Of a stretch of DNA of 64,000 nucleotides, positions 53,619-63,481 are shown piece by piece. The notes beneath the pieces are model-generated. The model did no database searches, was not told the origin of the DNA, and was given only the letters and a program-made list of their open reading frames with translations. Each line of letters opens with the position of its first letter. The first letter of the stretch is position 1. Position numbers and translations under genes: made by a program. Source of the stretch: Geoanaerobacter pelophilus (GTDB lineage Bacteria; Desulfobacterota; Desulfuromonadia; Geobacterales; DSM-12255); the NCBI RefSeq assembly GCF_018476885.1, contig NZ_JAHCVJ010000005.1:124001-188000 (forward strand), read 5' to 3'.

Positions 53619-54710
53619 ATGGAACAGCTCAGGGAAACACCGCTTATTGCAAGACATACGGAACTTGGCGCTCTGATTGCCCCGTTCGGCGGCTGGAACA
53701 TGCCGATCCAGTACGAGGGGATTATTGCCGAGCACCGCTGGTGTCGTGAAAAGGCCGCAATTTTTGATATCTGCCACATGGGGGAATTCCTCTACAAAGG
53801 TGATATCGTGTCAGGCGGCCTGGAGGATGTCTTTACCTTCTCCGTGGCCGGCATCCCGGTCGGACGCTCCAAATACGGGTTCCTTCTGAACGATCAGGGG
53901 GGGATCATCGATGACCTGATCGTTTTCCGCATCGCTGTTGACGAGGCGATGATTGTCGTCAATGCTGCCACGGCAGACAACGATTTCACGGTCATCTCTT
54001 CCCGCCTTAAAGATCCGTCGCTGATCACCAACATCTCTGCCGCTATTGGCAAGCTGGACATTCAAGGGCCATTGTCCCGGGATATCCTGGTTAAGCTGTT
54101 CGGCTCCGAGATCGCCACCATTCCCTACTTCAAATTCATCAAGATGACTATTCTCGGTTCTGATGCCATTGTCAGCCGCACCGGTTACACCGGGGAACTT
54201 GGCTACGAGATTTTTCTTCCGGCAGACAAAGTGGTCGAGCTGTGGGACAGGATCATGCAAGACCCAGGCGTCAAGCCTGCCGGTCTGGGCGCGCGGGATC
54301 TCCTCCGGCTGGAGGTCGGTTACAGCCTTTACGGCAATGATCTGGACGAGTCGATTACTCCGCTGGAGGCAGGGTTGGAGATGTTCGTCACTTTCGATAA
54401 AGAGTTTGTCGGCAAGGAGGCTTTGCTGAAGCAGCGTTCTCAAGGGGTTGGCAGGACCAAGATCGCCTTCCGGGTCGGTTCCAGGCGCTCGCCCCGGCAT
54501 CATTACGAGGTCTGGGCCGGCGATTCCCGGATCGGCACGGTCAGCAGCGGTGCCTTTTCGCCCATGCTCGGCTGCGGTATCGGCCTGGCTTTAGTAGACC
54601 CCAAATTTGCTGCCGTAGACACACCGATAACCGTCCGCCATGAGAAGGTCAGCATGGAGGCGTCGATCTGCGGACTGCCGTTCTTTGACGGCGGATCGCT
54701 CAGAAGATAA
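53619..54710 (+). CDS. gcvT: Aminomethyltransferase (glycine cleavage T protein)
   Basis: Transfers the methylene group from the lipoyl arm of H protein to tetrahydrofolate and releases ammonia. Conserved parts: FGGWNMPIQYEG near residue 30, DICHMGEF, and the RTGYTGELGYEIF site. The 363-residue length fits. A long G-run before the ATG at 53619 acts as ribosome site; the open frame upstream is not coding. First gene of the gcvT-H-PA-...-PB run. Confidence 0.95.
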   Translation: MEQLRETPLIARHTELGALIAPFGGWNMPIQYEGIIAEHRWCREKAAIFDICHMGEFLYKGDIVSGGLEDVFTFSVAGIPVGRSKYGFLLNDQGGIIDDLIVFRIAVDEAMIVVNAATADNDFTVISSRLKDPSLITNISAAIGKLDIQGPLSRDILVKLFGSEIATIPYFKFIKMTILGSDAIVSRTGYTGELGYEIFLPADKVVELWDRIMQDPGVKPAGLGARDLLRLEVGYSLYGNDLDESITPLEAGLEMFVTFDKEFVGKEALLKQRSQGVGRTKIAFRVGSRRSPRHHYEVWAGDSRIGTVSSGAFSPMLGCGIGLALVDPKFAAVDTPITVRHEKVSMEASICGLPFFDGGSLRR

Positions 54711-54748
54711 CAAACCTTCGTTTCAATTTAATTATCAAGGAGTTTGCC

Positions 54749-55123
54749 ATGCCAGCAACGTATTACACCAAGGAACATGAATGGGTCAAAATTGAAGGGA
54801 ATATCGCCACGATCGGCATTACCGACTTTGCTGCCCACCAGCTGGGTGATGTCACTTTTGTGGAACTTCCGGCAACCGGTAAGAGCGTCAAGCAATTCGA
54901 GGTGCTCTGCGCCATTGAGTCGGTAAAAGCGGCCAGCGATATTTATGCACCGGTTTCCGGCAAGGTGGTTTCGATAAATGAGGCGTTGGAAACAACCCCT
55001 GAGATCGTCAACGAATCTGCCGAGAGTGCTGCGTGGATGGCGTGCCTGGAGATGTCCGACACTGCCGAGGTTGCAAAACTGCTGAGCCGCGAACAGTACG
55101 AAGAGTACCTGAAAGGGCTCTAG
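54749..55123 (+). CDS. gcvH: Glycine cleavage H protein
   Basis: Lipoyl carrier of the glycine cleavage system. The lipoylation Lys is K60 in CAIESVKAASDIYAP. The protein is 124 residues with the usual all-beta fold. It shuttles intermediates between the P, T and L proteins. AAGGAG stands before the ATG. Lipoyl attachment enzymes are encoded downstream in the same run. Confidence 0.97.
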   Translation: MPATYYTKEHEWVKIEGNIATIGITDFAAHQLGDVTFVELPATGKSVKQFEVLCAIESVKAASDIYAPVSGKVVSINEALETTPEIVNESAESAAWMACLEMSDTAEVAKLLSREQYEEYLKGL

Positions 55124-55159
55124 TAGGCGTATCTTTAAATGTGAAACGGAGAGGCTGCA

Positions 55160-56497
55160 ATGAATTTTACTCCCCATACCCCGGGTGAAATAAAAGATAT
55201 GCTCGCCGCAATCGGCGTCGGCAGTATCCAGGAACTGTTCAGCCCTATCCCTGCTGCACTCAGGGCCAAATCGTTCGATCTGCCGACAGGTGTCTCCGAG
55301 TTCGAAATGTTGGCCAGGCTGCAGCAGCTGGCCGCTCAGAACAGCGAGATTACCCATTTTGTGGGTGGCGGCTATTACGATCATTTGATTCCCGCAGCAG
55401 TGGATCACCTGGCCGGAAGGTCCGAATTCTATACTGCCTACACCCCTTACCAGCCAGAGGCCTCGCAGGGAAGCCTGCAGGCGCTGTTTGAGTATCAGAC
55501 CGCCATCTGCAGACTAACCGGGCATGATGTTTCAAACGCCTCTCTCTACGATGGCGGCACGGCACTGGCCGAGGCTGCCATGATGGCGCTCCGTGCCACC
55601 GGTCGGAGCCGTCTGCTTGTTGACGGCGCGATCAATCCGTTCTACCGGGCAGTGCTGAAAACCTATCTGGCCAACCTCTCGGTAGAGATCGTCGAAATGG
55701 CGCCGGTTGACGGCATGCTCGACCTTCAGGCGCTGAATCGTGAGCTTGATGACCGCTGCGCCGCACTGTTGGTGCAGAATCCGACCTTCTTCGGCTGCAT
55801 TGCCGACTACTCGCAGGTGGCAGAGCAGCTTCACAACTGCGGCGCTCTGCTGGTGGCCTCGGTTTACCCGGTGGCGCTCGGATTGATAAAGTCGCCTGCA
55901 GAGATGGGCGTGGATATCGCTGTCGGCGACGGCCAGAGCCTGGGAAACCATCTTTCCTTTGGCGGCCCTGCCTTTGGCTTTATTTCGGCAAGCAAGAAGT
56001 ACATTCGCAACATGCCGGGCCGCATTGTCGGCGAGACCGTGGACCGTGAGGGGAGACGGGGGTTCGTCCTGACGCTGCAGGCGCGAGAACAGCATATCAA
56101 ACGGCACAAGGCGACCTCCAACATCTGCAGCAACCAGTCGTTGTGCGCACTGCGGGGGCTGATTTTCCTGGCTGCCCTTGGCCGCCAGGGGTTGGTAGAG
56201 CTGGCAGTGCTCAATCGCGACAAGGCTGAATATGCCAAGGCGACCCTCTCGGCAATCACCGGGGTAACGATCCTCTCTGCCGCGCCTACCTTCAACGAGT
56301 TCACCATCTCACTTCCGGTCAATGCCGACCGGGTGGTCGAGCAGCTTATTGCCAAAGGAATCGCCGCCGGGGTGCCGCTGGGGCAGTATTACCAGGGCGC
56401 CGAGAACTGCATGGTGGTCACTGTTACCGAAAAAAGAAGCCGGGAAGAGATTGACCGGCTGGCCCTTGAGCTTGACAAACTGATCAATAGGAGCTGA
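55160..56497 (+). CDS. gcvPA: Glycine dehydrogenase (decarboxylating) subunit 1
   Basis: First part of the split P protein. It has [35 protein letters not shown] and [10 protein letters not shown] of the family. It pairs with GcvPB for PLP-dependent decarboxylation. Length 445. Unlike most genomes, gcvPB does not follow directly: a membrane protein gene lies between. The ATG has GGAGAGG upstream. Confidence 0.95.
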   Translation: MNFTPHTPGEIKDMLAAIGVGSIQELFSPIPAALRAKSFDLPTGVSEFEMLARLQQLAAQNSEITHFVGGGYYDHLIPAAVDHLAGRSEFYTAYTPYQPEASQGSLQALFEYQTAICRLTGHDVSNASLYDGGTALAEAAMMALRATGRSRLLVDGAINPFYRAVLKTYLANLSVEIVEMAPVDGMLDLQALNRELDDRCAALLVQNPTFFGCIADYSQVAEQLHNCGALLVASVYPVALGLIKSPAEMGVDIAVGDGQSLGNHLSFGGPAFGFISASKKYIRNMPGRIVGETVDREGRRGFVLTLQAREQHIKRHKATSNICSNQSLCALRGLIFLAALGRQGLVELAVLNRDKAEYAKATLSAITGVTILSAAPTFNEFTISLPVNADRVVEQLIAKGIAAGVPLGQYYQGAENCMVVTVTEKRSREEIDRLALELDKLINRS

Positions 56498-56508
56498 AGC
56501 TTTAACAA

Positions 56509-58089
56509 ATGCGGTGGCATATCCCGGTTGTCATAGTGCTGGCCACATTTCTGATTTATGGAAATACCCTGAAGTCGGATTTTGTGTGGGATGACCTCCT
56601 GTTCATAAAGGGCAAATCTCCGATTCAGCAGCTGGAAAACATCCCGGCATTTTTTACTTCAGATATCTCGTGGGGGACCAACCTCCCCCACGCAACCCCC
56701 TACTACAGACCGCTGTACTCGACGATGATGGCGGTTCAGTACTCTCTGTGGGGGGCGGACAGTAGTGGTTATCACTGTATCAATCTGCTGCTGCAAGCAG
56801 GCATTGCCCTCCTTGTATATTTGCTGGCGCGACGCTTTACTCTCAGCGAATCGGCAAGCATTGGCGCGGCGCTTATCTATTCGGTTCATCCGGTTCATTC
56901 CGAGGGGGTGGCCTACCTTGGGAGCAGCAGCGAGCTGCAGTATACCTTTTTCTGTCTCGCGGCAATGTTGTTTTACCTCAGATATCGAGACAGCTTTAAA
57001 TCCGGGGATTTGTTAACTGCGATTTTTTGCTACTTTTTTGCGCTGTTTACAAAGGAGTCTGCTCTTACCCTGCCGCTGCTGGTGCTGGTGCTGGAGGTTG
57101 CTTTCCCAAAGGGGACTCCCGGGCAAAAAGTTGCCCGTTTATCGGCAGTAGCTGCAGTAACCGTGCTCTATCTGGTTGACAGATTTCAGTATGTCAAGGA
57201 GATCGCATGGCAGGAAAATCCTCTTCAGGACCGGGTTTATACAAGCATCGGCATCATCGGTCGTTATATCTGGAACCTGCTGGCCCCGTTCAATCTGAAG
57301 GTTCTTTATGACGTGCCACTCAAGCCCTCGTTTTTCCGGACTGACGTTGTCTTGCCGCTGCTGGGGTTGCTGGTGCTCTTTTGGGTTTTTTTCTACTCCT
57401 TCCAAAAGAGCCGGCGCGTTTTTTTCTTTTCCTCCTGGATAGTTATCGGCTTAGCGCCTGCGTCCGGGTTGCCGGCCCTTCTTCTTCCTGCCCCTATGGC
57501 CGACCGGTATCTGACTCTTTCTCTTATCGGCTATGCCGTTCTCGCAGGCATAATGTATGATGGACTGAAGGCCAGATTTGGAGAGGCCGGCACATCATGG
57601 CGGGGCTCGAAAGTTACGGCATTGTGTGTTTTGTTGTGCCTGGTTCTGGGGGCCATGACGGCAAAGCGCAACCTGATTTGGCGGGACCATGAGACCTTCG
57701 TGCGAAGGATGATAGCCGATGCCCCTGAGCACTTTCTCGGCTATGAGCTGCTCGGGACTCTTGAGGGTGGAAAAGGGAACTATTCTGCTATGGCAGACAG
57801 TTACTATCAAGCAGAACAGAAGACCCTTGCGCGGAACCTTGCCCTTGGCCGTGAATATCTGGCGTTGGGTCGCTTGGAGGAAGCCGTGGCGGCCTTCGAG
57901 AGGCTTATGAAGAAATTCTCTCATGAACCGAAGGTGTTGAACGGTATGGGGGAAGCCCTGCTGCTGAAAGGGAAGCCTTTTGAAGCCATCGCTTTTTTTC
58001 GCCAGGGTGCACTGATCTGTCCGTCCTGCACGGAGATAACCGATAATCTGCGCAAGGTTGAGAACAGCGGCAGTTGGCAGAATCAATAA
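56509..58089 (+). CDS. GT-C-like polytopic membrane protein with C-terminal TPR
   Basis: A 526-residue protein with about 9-10 helices, then two to three TPR-like units from about residue 400. The N-terminal NTLKSDFVWDD (Asp 28-29) and the YYRPLYS and HPVHSEGVAY segments resemble the TMTC/PMT class of protein O-glycosyltransferases. It probably transfers a sugar from a lipid carrier, target unknown. It lies 11 bases after gcvPA and 37 before gcvPB, so it is in the gcv transcript although its role there is unclear. No good ribosome site. Confidence 0.75.
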   Translation: MRWHIPVVIVLATFLIYGNTLKSDFVWDDLLFIKGKSPIQQLENIPAFFTSDISWGTNLPHATPYYRPLYSTMMAVQYSLWGADSSGYHCINLLLQAGIALLVYLLARRFTLSESASIGAALIYSVHPVHSEGVAYLGSSSELQYTFFCLAAMLFYLRYRDSFKSGDLLTAIFCYFFALFTKESALTLPLLVLVLEVAFPKGTPGQKVARLSAVAAVTVLYLVDRFQYVKEIAWQENPLQDRVYTSIGIIGRYIWNLLAPFNLKVLYDVPLKPSFFRTDVVLPLLGLLVLFWVFFYSFQKSRRVFFFSSWIVIGLAPASGLPALLLPAPMADRYLTLSLIGYAVLAGIMYDGLKARFGEAGTSWRGSKVTALCVLLCLVLGAMTAKRNLIWRDHETFVRRMIADAPEHFLGYELLGTLEGGKGNYSAMADSYYQAEQKTLARNLALGREYLALGRLEEAVAAFERLMKKFSHEPKVLNGMGEALLLKGKPFEAIAFFRQGALICPSCTEITDNLRKVENSGSWQNQ

Positions 58090-58126
58090 ATATGTCTGAA
58101 CCATTATTTATCTCTGGGAGGCATTT

Positions 58127-59566
58127 ATGCAGCTAATCTATGAGAAATCAGTATCCGGTCGTCGCGGGGTTCATATGCCCGCCTCTGATGTGCCGCCTGC
58201 CGCAATGCTTCCCCGTGAACTGTTGCGGAGCGAGCCGGCTGCTTTGCCAGAACTCTCGGAACTAGATGTCGTGCGTCACTTTACCCAACTGTCCCGCCGC
58301 AATATCGGCGTAGATACGACCTTTTACCCGCTTGGCTCCTGTACCATGAAGTACAATGCCAAAGCGCTGGAGGAGGGCGCAAAGCTCTCTGCGCCGTTTC
58401 ACCCGATGACTGCCCTGCTCCCTGGCGGGGAGGCCTGCTCCCAGGGGAGCCTGGCCATGCTCCACCATATGAGTGAGCTGCTGGCCGAGATAACCGGCAT
58501 GGACGAAGTCACCTGCCAGCCCTTGGCCGGCGCCCATGGGGAGATGACCGGCATCATGCTGATTGCCGCTTATCACCAGGCCAAGGGTAACAACAAAAAA
58601 TACGTGATTGTCCCGGACTCCTCCCACGGCACCAACCCCGCCTCGGCCGCCATGGTCGGTTACGAGATCGTCACCATCCCCACTGCACCGTATGGCGACA
58701 TGGATCTGGAGGCCTTCGAGGCAGCCCTTAACGGCGAAGTGGCTGCGGTCATGATGACCTGCCCCAATACCCTCGGTCTCTTTAATCCTCATATCAAGGA
58801 GATCTGCGATCTGGCCCATTCTGTTGATGCCCTGGTCTATTACGACGGCGCCAACCTCAACGCGATCCTCGGCCAGGTACGTCCCGGCGATGTCGGCTTC
58901 GATGTGGTCCATGTCAATCTGCACAAGACCTTCGGTACCCCGCACGGTGCCGGCGGACCGGGGAGCGGACCGGTAGGCGTCAAGAAAGGGCTGATCCCGT
59001 TCCTGCCGATGCCTCAGGTCATAAAGCGGGCCGATGGCAGCTTTGGGCTGATCACCGACAACCCACAGAGCATTGGCCGGACCGCCAATTTCTTCGGTAA
59101 TTTTGGGGTCATGGCCAAGGCGTATGGCTACATCCTGATGCTTGGCCGTGAAGGGTTGATCGACGCGAGCGAAAAGGCAGTGCTGAACGCCAACTATGTC
59201 ATGGCAAGGCTCAAGGACCTCTATGAACTTCCCTATGACCAGACCTGCATGCACGAGTGCGTTTTTTCCGCCAGCAGGCAAATGCAGCACGATGTTCACG
59301 CCATTGATATCGCCAAGTTCCTGATTGACAAGGGATATCACCCCCCCACGGTCTATTTCCCGCTGATCGTCAAAGAGGCGATCATGATCGAGCCTACCGA
59401 AACCGAGAGCAAGGAGACGCTTGACGAATTCATCGCAGTGATGCGCGAGGCTGCGGAGCTGGCAGAGAAAGACCCGGCGGTTCTCAAGCGGGCGCCGATC
59501 TCTACCCCGATTTCACGGCTGGATGAGACCAAAGCAGCGAGAGAACAGAACGTCTGCTTTGCCTGA
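58127..59566 (+). CDS. gcvPB: Glycine dehydrogenase (decarboxylating) subunit 2
   Basis: Second part of the P protein with the PLP Lys in VNLHKTFGTPHGAGGPG (about residue 267). The 479-residue length is typical. With GcvPA it decarboxylates glycine. GGGAGG before the ATG. Its stop is followed five to forty bases later by the lipoate ligase gene. Confidence 0.96.
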   Translation: MQLIYEKSVSGRRGVHMPASDVPPAAMLPRELLRSEPAALPELSELDVVRHFTQLSRRNIGVDTTFYPLGSCTMKYNAKALEEGAKLSAPFHPMTALLPGGEACSQGSLAMLHHMSELLAEITGMDEVTCQPLAGAHGEMTGIMLIAAYHQAKGNNKKYVIVPDSSHGTNPASAAMVGYEIVTIPTAPYGDMDLEAFEAALNGEVAAVMMTCPNTLGLFNPHIKEICDLAHSVDALVYYDGANLNAILGQVRPGDVGFDVVHVNLHKTFGTPHGAGGPGSGPVGVKKGLIPFLPMPQVIKRADGSFGLITDNPQSIGRTANFFGNFGVMAKAYGYILMLGREGLIDASEKAVLNANYVMARLKDLYELPYDQTCMHECVFSASRQMQHDVHAIDIAKFLIDKGYHPPTVYFPLIVKEAIMIEPTETESKETLDEFIAVMREAAELAEKDPAVLKRAPISTPISRLDETKAAREQNVCFA

Positions 59567-59606
59567 CGACATGCACCACCGAGAAAGCGGAAAAGGTGCA
59601 AGTCCG

Positions 59607-60410
59607 GTGAACTGGCGCCTGATTGACACCGGCCCGCTTCCCGGGCCGGAAAACATGGCTGTAGATGAGGCGCTGCTGACCTGCTTCAACCCGGACAGCT
59701 CCGTGCCGCTGCTCAGGCTATACGGCTGGCAGCCGCCAGCGTTGTCGCTCGGCAGGTTCCAGGATGCCGCGGCGGTGCTAGACCTCTACCGCTGCCGGGC
59801 CGACCAGCTCCAGGTAGTCAGAAGGATTACCGGCGGCGGCGCCATTTACCACGCCGAAGAGCTGACCTATGCTATTGTCTGCTCCCCGCACCATCTCCCC
59901 CATGCCGCTACCGTCAAAGATTCATTCCGGATACTGACCGCTTTCCTGCTCCGTTTCTATCGCGGCCTCGGCCTCAATGCTGCGTATGCTGTAGATCTGA
60001 CGCCTGACAGTTCGAGGCTGGGAGAACGGACACCGTTCTGTTTTGCCGGCAAGGAGAGCTTTGATATCATGCTTGATGGGAGAAAGATCGGCGGCAATGC
60101 GCAGAGACGGCTTAAGAATGTGATCTTCCAGCATGGGTCGATTCCGCTGCGCAACATGGTCAATGAAGGCGTTACCTACCTGAAGGAAAGCCACGCAGAT
60201 CTTAATGATGCCGTTACCGCTCTTGCGGATAATGGGGTGGCGGTTCGGGAAGATGAGCTGAAAGAGTCGCTGTCGAAGGCGTTTTCAACTGCAATGACCA
60301 CAGAACTGGCCCCATCGGTCCTGACCGAAGAAGAGCGCGAAACAGCAGACAACCTCATTTGTTCCCGCTATGGAGTTGATGCCTGGAATTTATTCGGTGA
60401 GGCGCTATGA
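59607..60410 (+). CDS. Lipoate/octanoate-protein ligase or transferase (BPL/LplA/LipM family)
   Basis: Attaches lipoyl or octanoyl groups to H protein. RRITGGGAIYHAEELTYAI carries the GG-x-H motif, and GRKIGGNAQRR holds the Lys. The start GTG at 59607 lies about nine bases from AAGGTG; an ATG at 59571 would add 12 residues. The family start WRLIDTGPLPGPENMAVDEALL begins right after. LipM-type transferase or LplA-type ligase cannot be separated by eye. Overlaps lipA by ATGA. Confidence 0.85.
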   Translation: MNWRLIDTGPLPGPENMAVDEALLTCFNPDSSVPLLRLYGWQPPALSLGRFQDAAAVLDLYRCRADQLQVVRRITGGGAIYHAEELTYAIVCSPHHLPHAATVKDSFRILTAFLLRFYRGLGLNAAYAVDLTPDSSRLGERTPFCFAGKESFDIMLDGRKIGGNAQRRLKNVIFQHGSIPLRNMVNEGVTYLKESHADLNDAVTALADNGVAVREDELKESLSKAFSTAMTTELAPSVLTEEERETADNLICSRYGVDAWNLFGEAL

Positions 60411-61252
60411 AGATTATAAGAAAACCGGAATGGCTGCAGAAGCGGATTTCCCCTGGATCGCACGCCGAGATGGAGCGGTTGCTGGGTGATCTGCGGCTGC
60501 ACACGGTCTGCCAGGAGGCGCTCTGTCCCAATATCAGCGAATGCTTCAGCCAGAAGCAGGCGACCTTCCTCATCATGGGGAATGCCTGCACCCGGCTCTG
60601 CACCTTCTGCAACGTCAGGCAGGAGACGCCGCTACCGATTGACCCGGAAGAACCAGTCCGCGTGGCCGCAGCGGTTGAGCGGCTGGGACTGGCTCATGTG
60701 GTCATCACCAGCCCGACCCGCGACGATCTCCCCGATGGCGGGGCCGGTCATTATGCGGCAACAGTTATGGCAATGCGGACGATCTCGCCAGCTACCCGCA
60801 TAGAGCTGCTGGCCCCTGATTTTCAGGGGAGCCGTGATAGCTTGGCAACTGTTCTAGCCGCTGCTCCCGATATCTTCGGCCATAATCTCGAAACCGTGCC
60901 GCGGCTCTATGAAATCCGCAAGGGAGCCGATTACCGGCGTTCGCTGCAACTGCTTGCTGCTGCTGGAGAGGCTGCTCCGTCGATCCCGACCAAATCAGGG
61001 ATCATGCTGGGGTTGGGTGAGGGGCTGGACGAGGTGCGTAGCGTTATGTCCGACCTGCGCTCTGCCGGCTGTTCTTACCTGAGCATCGGCCAGTATCTGG
61101 CGCCTAGCCGCAATCATCAGCCGGTGCTTGAATTTGTGAAACCGGAGATATTCGACTTGCTTCGCACAGAAGGGTTGGCCCTCGGTTTCAGTCATGTCGA
61201 AAGTGGCCCGTATGTAAGAAGCTCATACCATGCCGGGAGTTATACTGATTAG
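60407..61252 (+). CDS. lipA: Lipoyl synthase
   Basis: Radical SAM enzyme inserting two sulfurs into octanoyl groups. The auxiliary cluster Cys are C35, C40, C46 and the SAM cluster is CTRLCTFC (C61, C65, C68). SIPTKSGIMLGLGE is conserved. 281 residues. It ends the gcv-lipoylation run, followed by a strong terminator. Confidence 0.97.
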   Translation: MKIIRKPEWLQKRISPGSHAEMERLLGDLRLHTVCQEALCPNISECFSQKQATFLIMGNACTRLCTFCNVRQETPLPIDPEEPVRVAAAVERLGLAHVVITSPTRDDLPDGGAGHYAATVMAMRTISPATRIELLAPDFQGSRDSLATVLAAAPDIFGHNLETVPRLYEIRKGADYRRSLQLLAAAGEAAPSIPTKSGIMLGLGEGLDEVRSVMSDLRSAGCSYLSIGQYLAPSRNHQPVLEFVKPEIFDLLRTEGLALGFSHVESGPYVRSSYHAGSYTD

Positions 61253-61307
61253 CTTTGGTGGTGGCGGCTGGGTCGACTGCTGCCGCGTCTAGCAAGTAAA
61301 TAATAAC

Positions 61308-61345
61308 AAAAGAGGGGTGTCGCTGCTACGACACCCCTCTTTTTG
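61308..61345. terminator. Bidirectional terminator between lipA and cbcL
   Basis: AAAGAGGGGTGTCG-ctgcta-CGACACCCCTCTTT perfect 14-pair stem with T-runs in both directions. It serves lipA (+) and cbcL (-). Confidence 0.93.
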
Positions 61346-61368
61346 TTCAGCTCAGGTTATGGAGCGGA

Positions 61369-63225
61369 TCAGTGACCGCCGCCGTGCATGAAGGCGAAGA
61401 TCATCAGGATTACCATGGTCAGACCAATGATCACGGCACAGAAGCCGAATGCCTTGACAAAGAAGTCATACATGACACCGCTGGTCTTCTTGCAGGCATA
61501 CTTCTCCATGATCCCCATATCCTGGTAGCGCTTCCACTGATCGCCACGCTCTTCAAGCAGCTCCTCTTTGGAGATCTGGCCGTTGAAGATGACGAAGTCC
61601 ATCGGGAATTTCTCCGGTCGTCCATGGGTGTTGAAGAAGTGGACGGTGAAGATAAAGCCGGTAGCCAGCAACGCCTCATCGGAATGGACGATCGTTGCGA
61701 TGTTGAATGCCCAGCCCGGCAGGAACATGCCGAAGAATTCCGGGAACCAGAGCATCAGCCCGGATCCGCCGATGGCGAACATACCCCAGAAGACTGCGAT
61801 GAAGTCGAATTTCTCCCAGTATGTCCACCGCTCAAAGGTCGGTTTCGGACCTCTGAACAGGAACCAGCGCACCATGCCGGTGACATCCTTGATGTCCCTG
61901 AAGGTAGGCATCAGTGAGTCAGGACCGAACATCCTCTGGAGGAAGTTGCCGGGGAGATCCTTCCGGACGAACAGGAAGTGGAAGGAGAGCAACAGCGCGC
62001 CGGAGAAATAGACGAAGGTGATACCGGCGCAGTAACGGTGGATCAGGCCGGCATTGGCCGAACCGCCAAAGAACTCCATGAACACCTTGGCCCATGCCTG
62101 GTTGCTGAACTTGAGCGGCAGACCGGTGATCGAAAGACCGAGGAAGCTGATGATGACCAGCAGGTGCAGGAATACGTGACGCTTCAGGAACCTGCGGTAC
62201 TGTTTGTGCGGCTCGGTGCAATCCGGACCGTGGTGATGGCCTTCATGCATTGCTGCCAGCTTCTCACGGTTTTCAACAAAGCCGCGGAACATCCAGAGCA
62301 GCGAGTGGATCCAGAAGACAATAAATGTGGATACCAGCAGGCCGGTCATGGCCATGAGGGTCCAGTAGAGCAAAGGATACTTGTCACGGTCGGCTTCCCC
62401 GTGAGAATAAAACTTGGCAAAGAGCGGTGTTGCCTTGGGGTGGCACTTGGCGCACATCTTTACCATGTTCTGCGGATTGACACTGGAAGCCGGATCGTTC
62501 TTGGGGAGAACCATGTGCGCAGTGTGGCAATCGGCGCAACCGGCAACCTTTTCCGGGAAGCCCAGGCGGTAGTTTTTGCCGTGGTAGCTCTCCATATAGG
62601 TTTTAACCGCAACATTGAAGACGTTGTTTCTCTGCATCATCTCCTTGTCGCTATGACACTTCATGCAGACCTTGGTGTGGAACTCCCGGACTTCCCTGGA
62701 TTTACCGTCACCAATAGCCTTGATTTCGTGGAGGTTATGGCAGTCGGTACAGGCAGCAGAGTCCTGATTGCCTGCTGCAACGGCCTTGCCATGTACAGAC
62801 GTCCGGTAAACTGCTTCCTTGTCATGGCACTGTACGCACTTGGCCACGGCAATCCGTTTGTCTTTTTTCCAGTAGCGGTGGATATGGATATCCGTATGGC
62901 AGTCGGCGCACATGACGCCTTTCTGCACATGGACGCTGTTGTAATGCTCGGCGTTTTCCTTCTTGTGGCAACGCTCGCAACGAACTTTGTGGACCTTGGT
63001 CTCGCCTTTCATATGTTTGGCGAGATCTACAATTTCCACATGGCAGCTGGTACAGGCATTCTTGCCGTGTACTGAAGCTGCATAGGCTGCAGCAGACATC
63101 TTGGCGCTGTGGCAGCCAAGACAGGTAGCAGGGTCAATGGCCATGCCCTGCTCTGCATGGACCGGCAGCGCTAGACAGGTCAGCGCAGCCAGTGCTGGGA
63201 TTAGAGCTAGTAACTTCTTCAACAT
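61369..63225 (-). CDS. cbcL: CbcL-type nine-haem cytochrome c / cytochrome b fusion
   Basis: Inner-membrane menaquinol oxidoreductase known in Geobacter sulfurreducens as needed for low-potential iron reduction. From the ATG at 63225 (GGAGGAG nine bases upstream) it is 618 residues. Signal peptide MLKKLLALIPALAALTCLALPVHAEQ; then nine haem sites CLGCH, CTSCH, CERCH, CADCH, CVQCH, CTDCH, CMKCH, CADCH and CAKCH; then a C-terminal cytochrome b-type part with five or six helices and His. Long leader, promoter about 150 bases upstream. Confidence 0.93.
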   Translation of the reverse strand: MLKKLLALIPALAALTCLALPVHAEQGMAIDPATCLGCHSAKMSAAAYAASVHGKNACTSCHVEIVDLAKHMKGETKVHKVRCERCHKKENAEHYNSVHVQKGVMCADCHTDIHIHRYWKKDKRIAVAKCVQCHDKEAVYRTSVHGKAVAAGNQDSAACTDCHNLHEIKAIGDGKSREVREFHTKVCMKCHSDKEMMQRNNVFNVAVKTYMESYHGKNYRLGFPEKVAGCADCHTAHMVLPKNDPASSVNPQNMVKMCAKCHPKATPLFAKFYSHGEADRDKYPLLYWTLMAMTGLLVSTFIVFWIHSLLWMFRGFVENREKLAAMHEGHHHGPDCTEPHKQYRRFLKRHVFLHLLVIISFLGLSITGLPLKFSNQAWAKVFMEFFGGSANAGLIHRYCAGITFVYFSGALLLSFHFLFVRKDLPGNFLQRMFGPDSLMPTFRDIKDVTGMVRWFLFRGPKPTFERWTYWEKFDFIAVFWGMFAIGGSGLMLWFPEFFGMFLPGWAFNIATIVHSDEALLATGFIFTVHFFNTHGRPEKFPMDFVIFNGQISKEELLEERGDQWKRYQDMGIMEKYACKKTSGVMYDFFVKAFGFCAVIIGLTMVILMIFAFMHGGGH

Positions 63226-63375
63226 GAATGAAACTCCTCCTAAAGCGAGAGTGGTAATAGCTACGAAAAAAACTCCCATCGCCTTAGCCGGATTGCCCGG
63301 AATAAGACCTGGAAGTAGAGATGACTTAATGGGAAATCTGTAACGAATACCCATGATTAGTTTATAATCTGGGAG

Positions 63376-63404
63376 ATATTAATTGGCATGGCGGTAAAAA
63401 GCAA
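63376..63404 (-). promoter_or_regulatory. Sigma-70-type promoter of cbcL
   Basis: Minus strand: TTGCTT (63404-63399), 17-base spacer, TAATAT (63381-63376). It gives a leader of about 145 bases before the ATG, with no recognised riboswitch. Confidence 0.55.
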
Positions 63405-63481
63405 CCTAAAAAGTGTATGCTGTATACTTTTTTTATACACAAATTTGGGCGGTTACTTGTCGCGTACATCTCAGCAGTATT

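Noticed and set aside
61978-63075. Plus-strand ORF of 365 aa opposite cbcL
   Set aside because: Antisense of nine CxxCH motifs; no signal or family pattern.
63226-63370. c-di-GMP (GEMM) riboswitch in the cbcL leader
   Set aside because: The conserved GCAAAGCC-type core and tetraloop-receptor segments are not seen.
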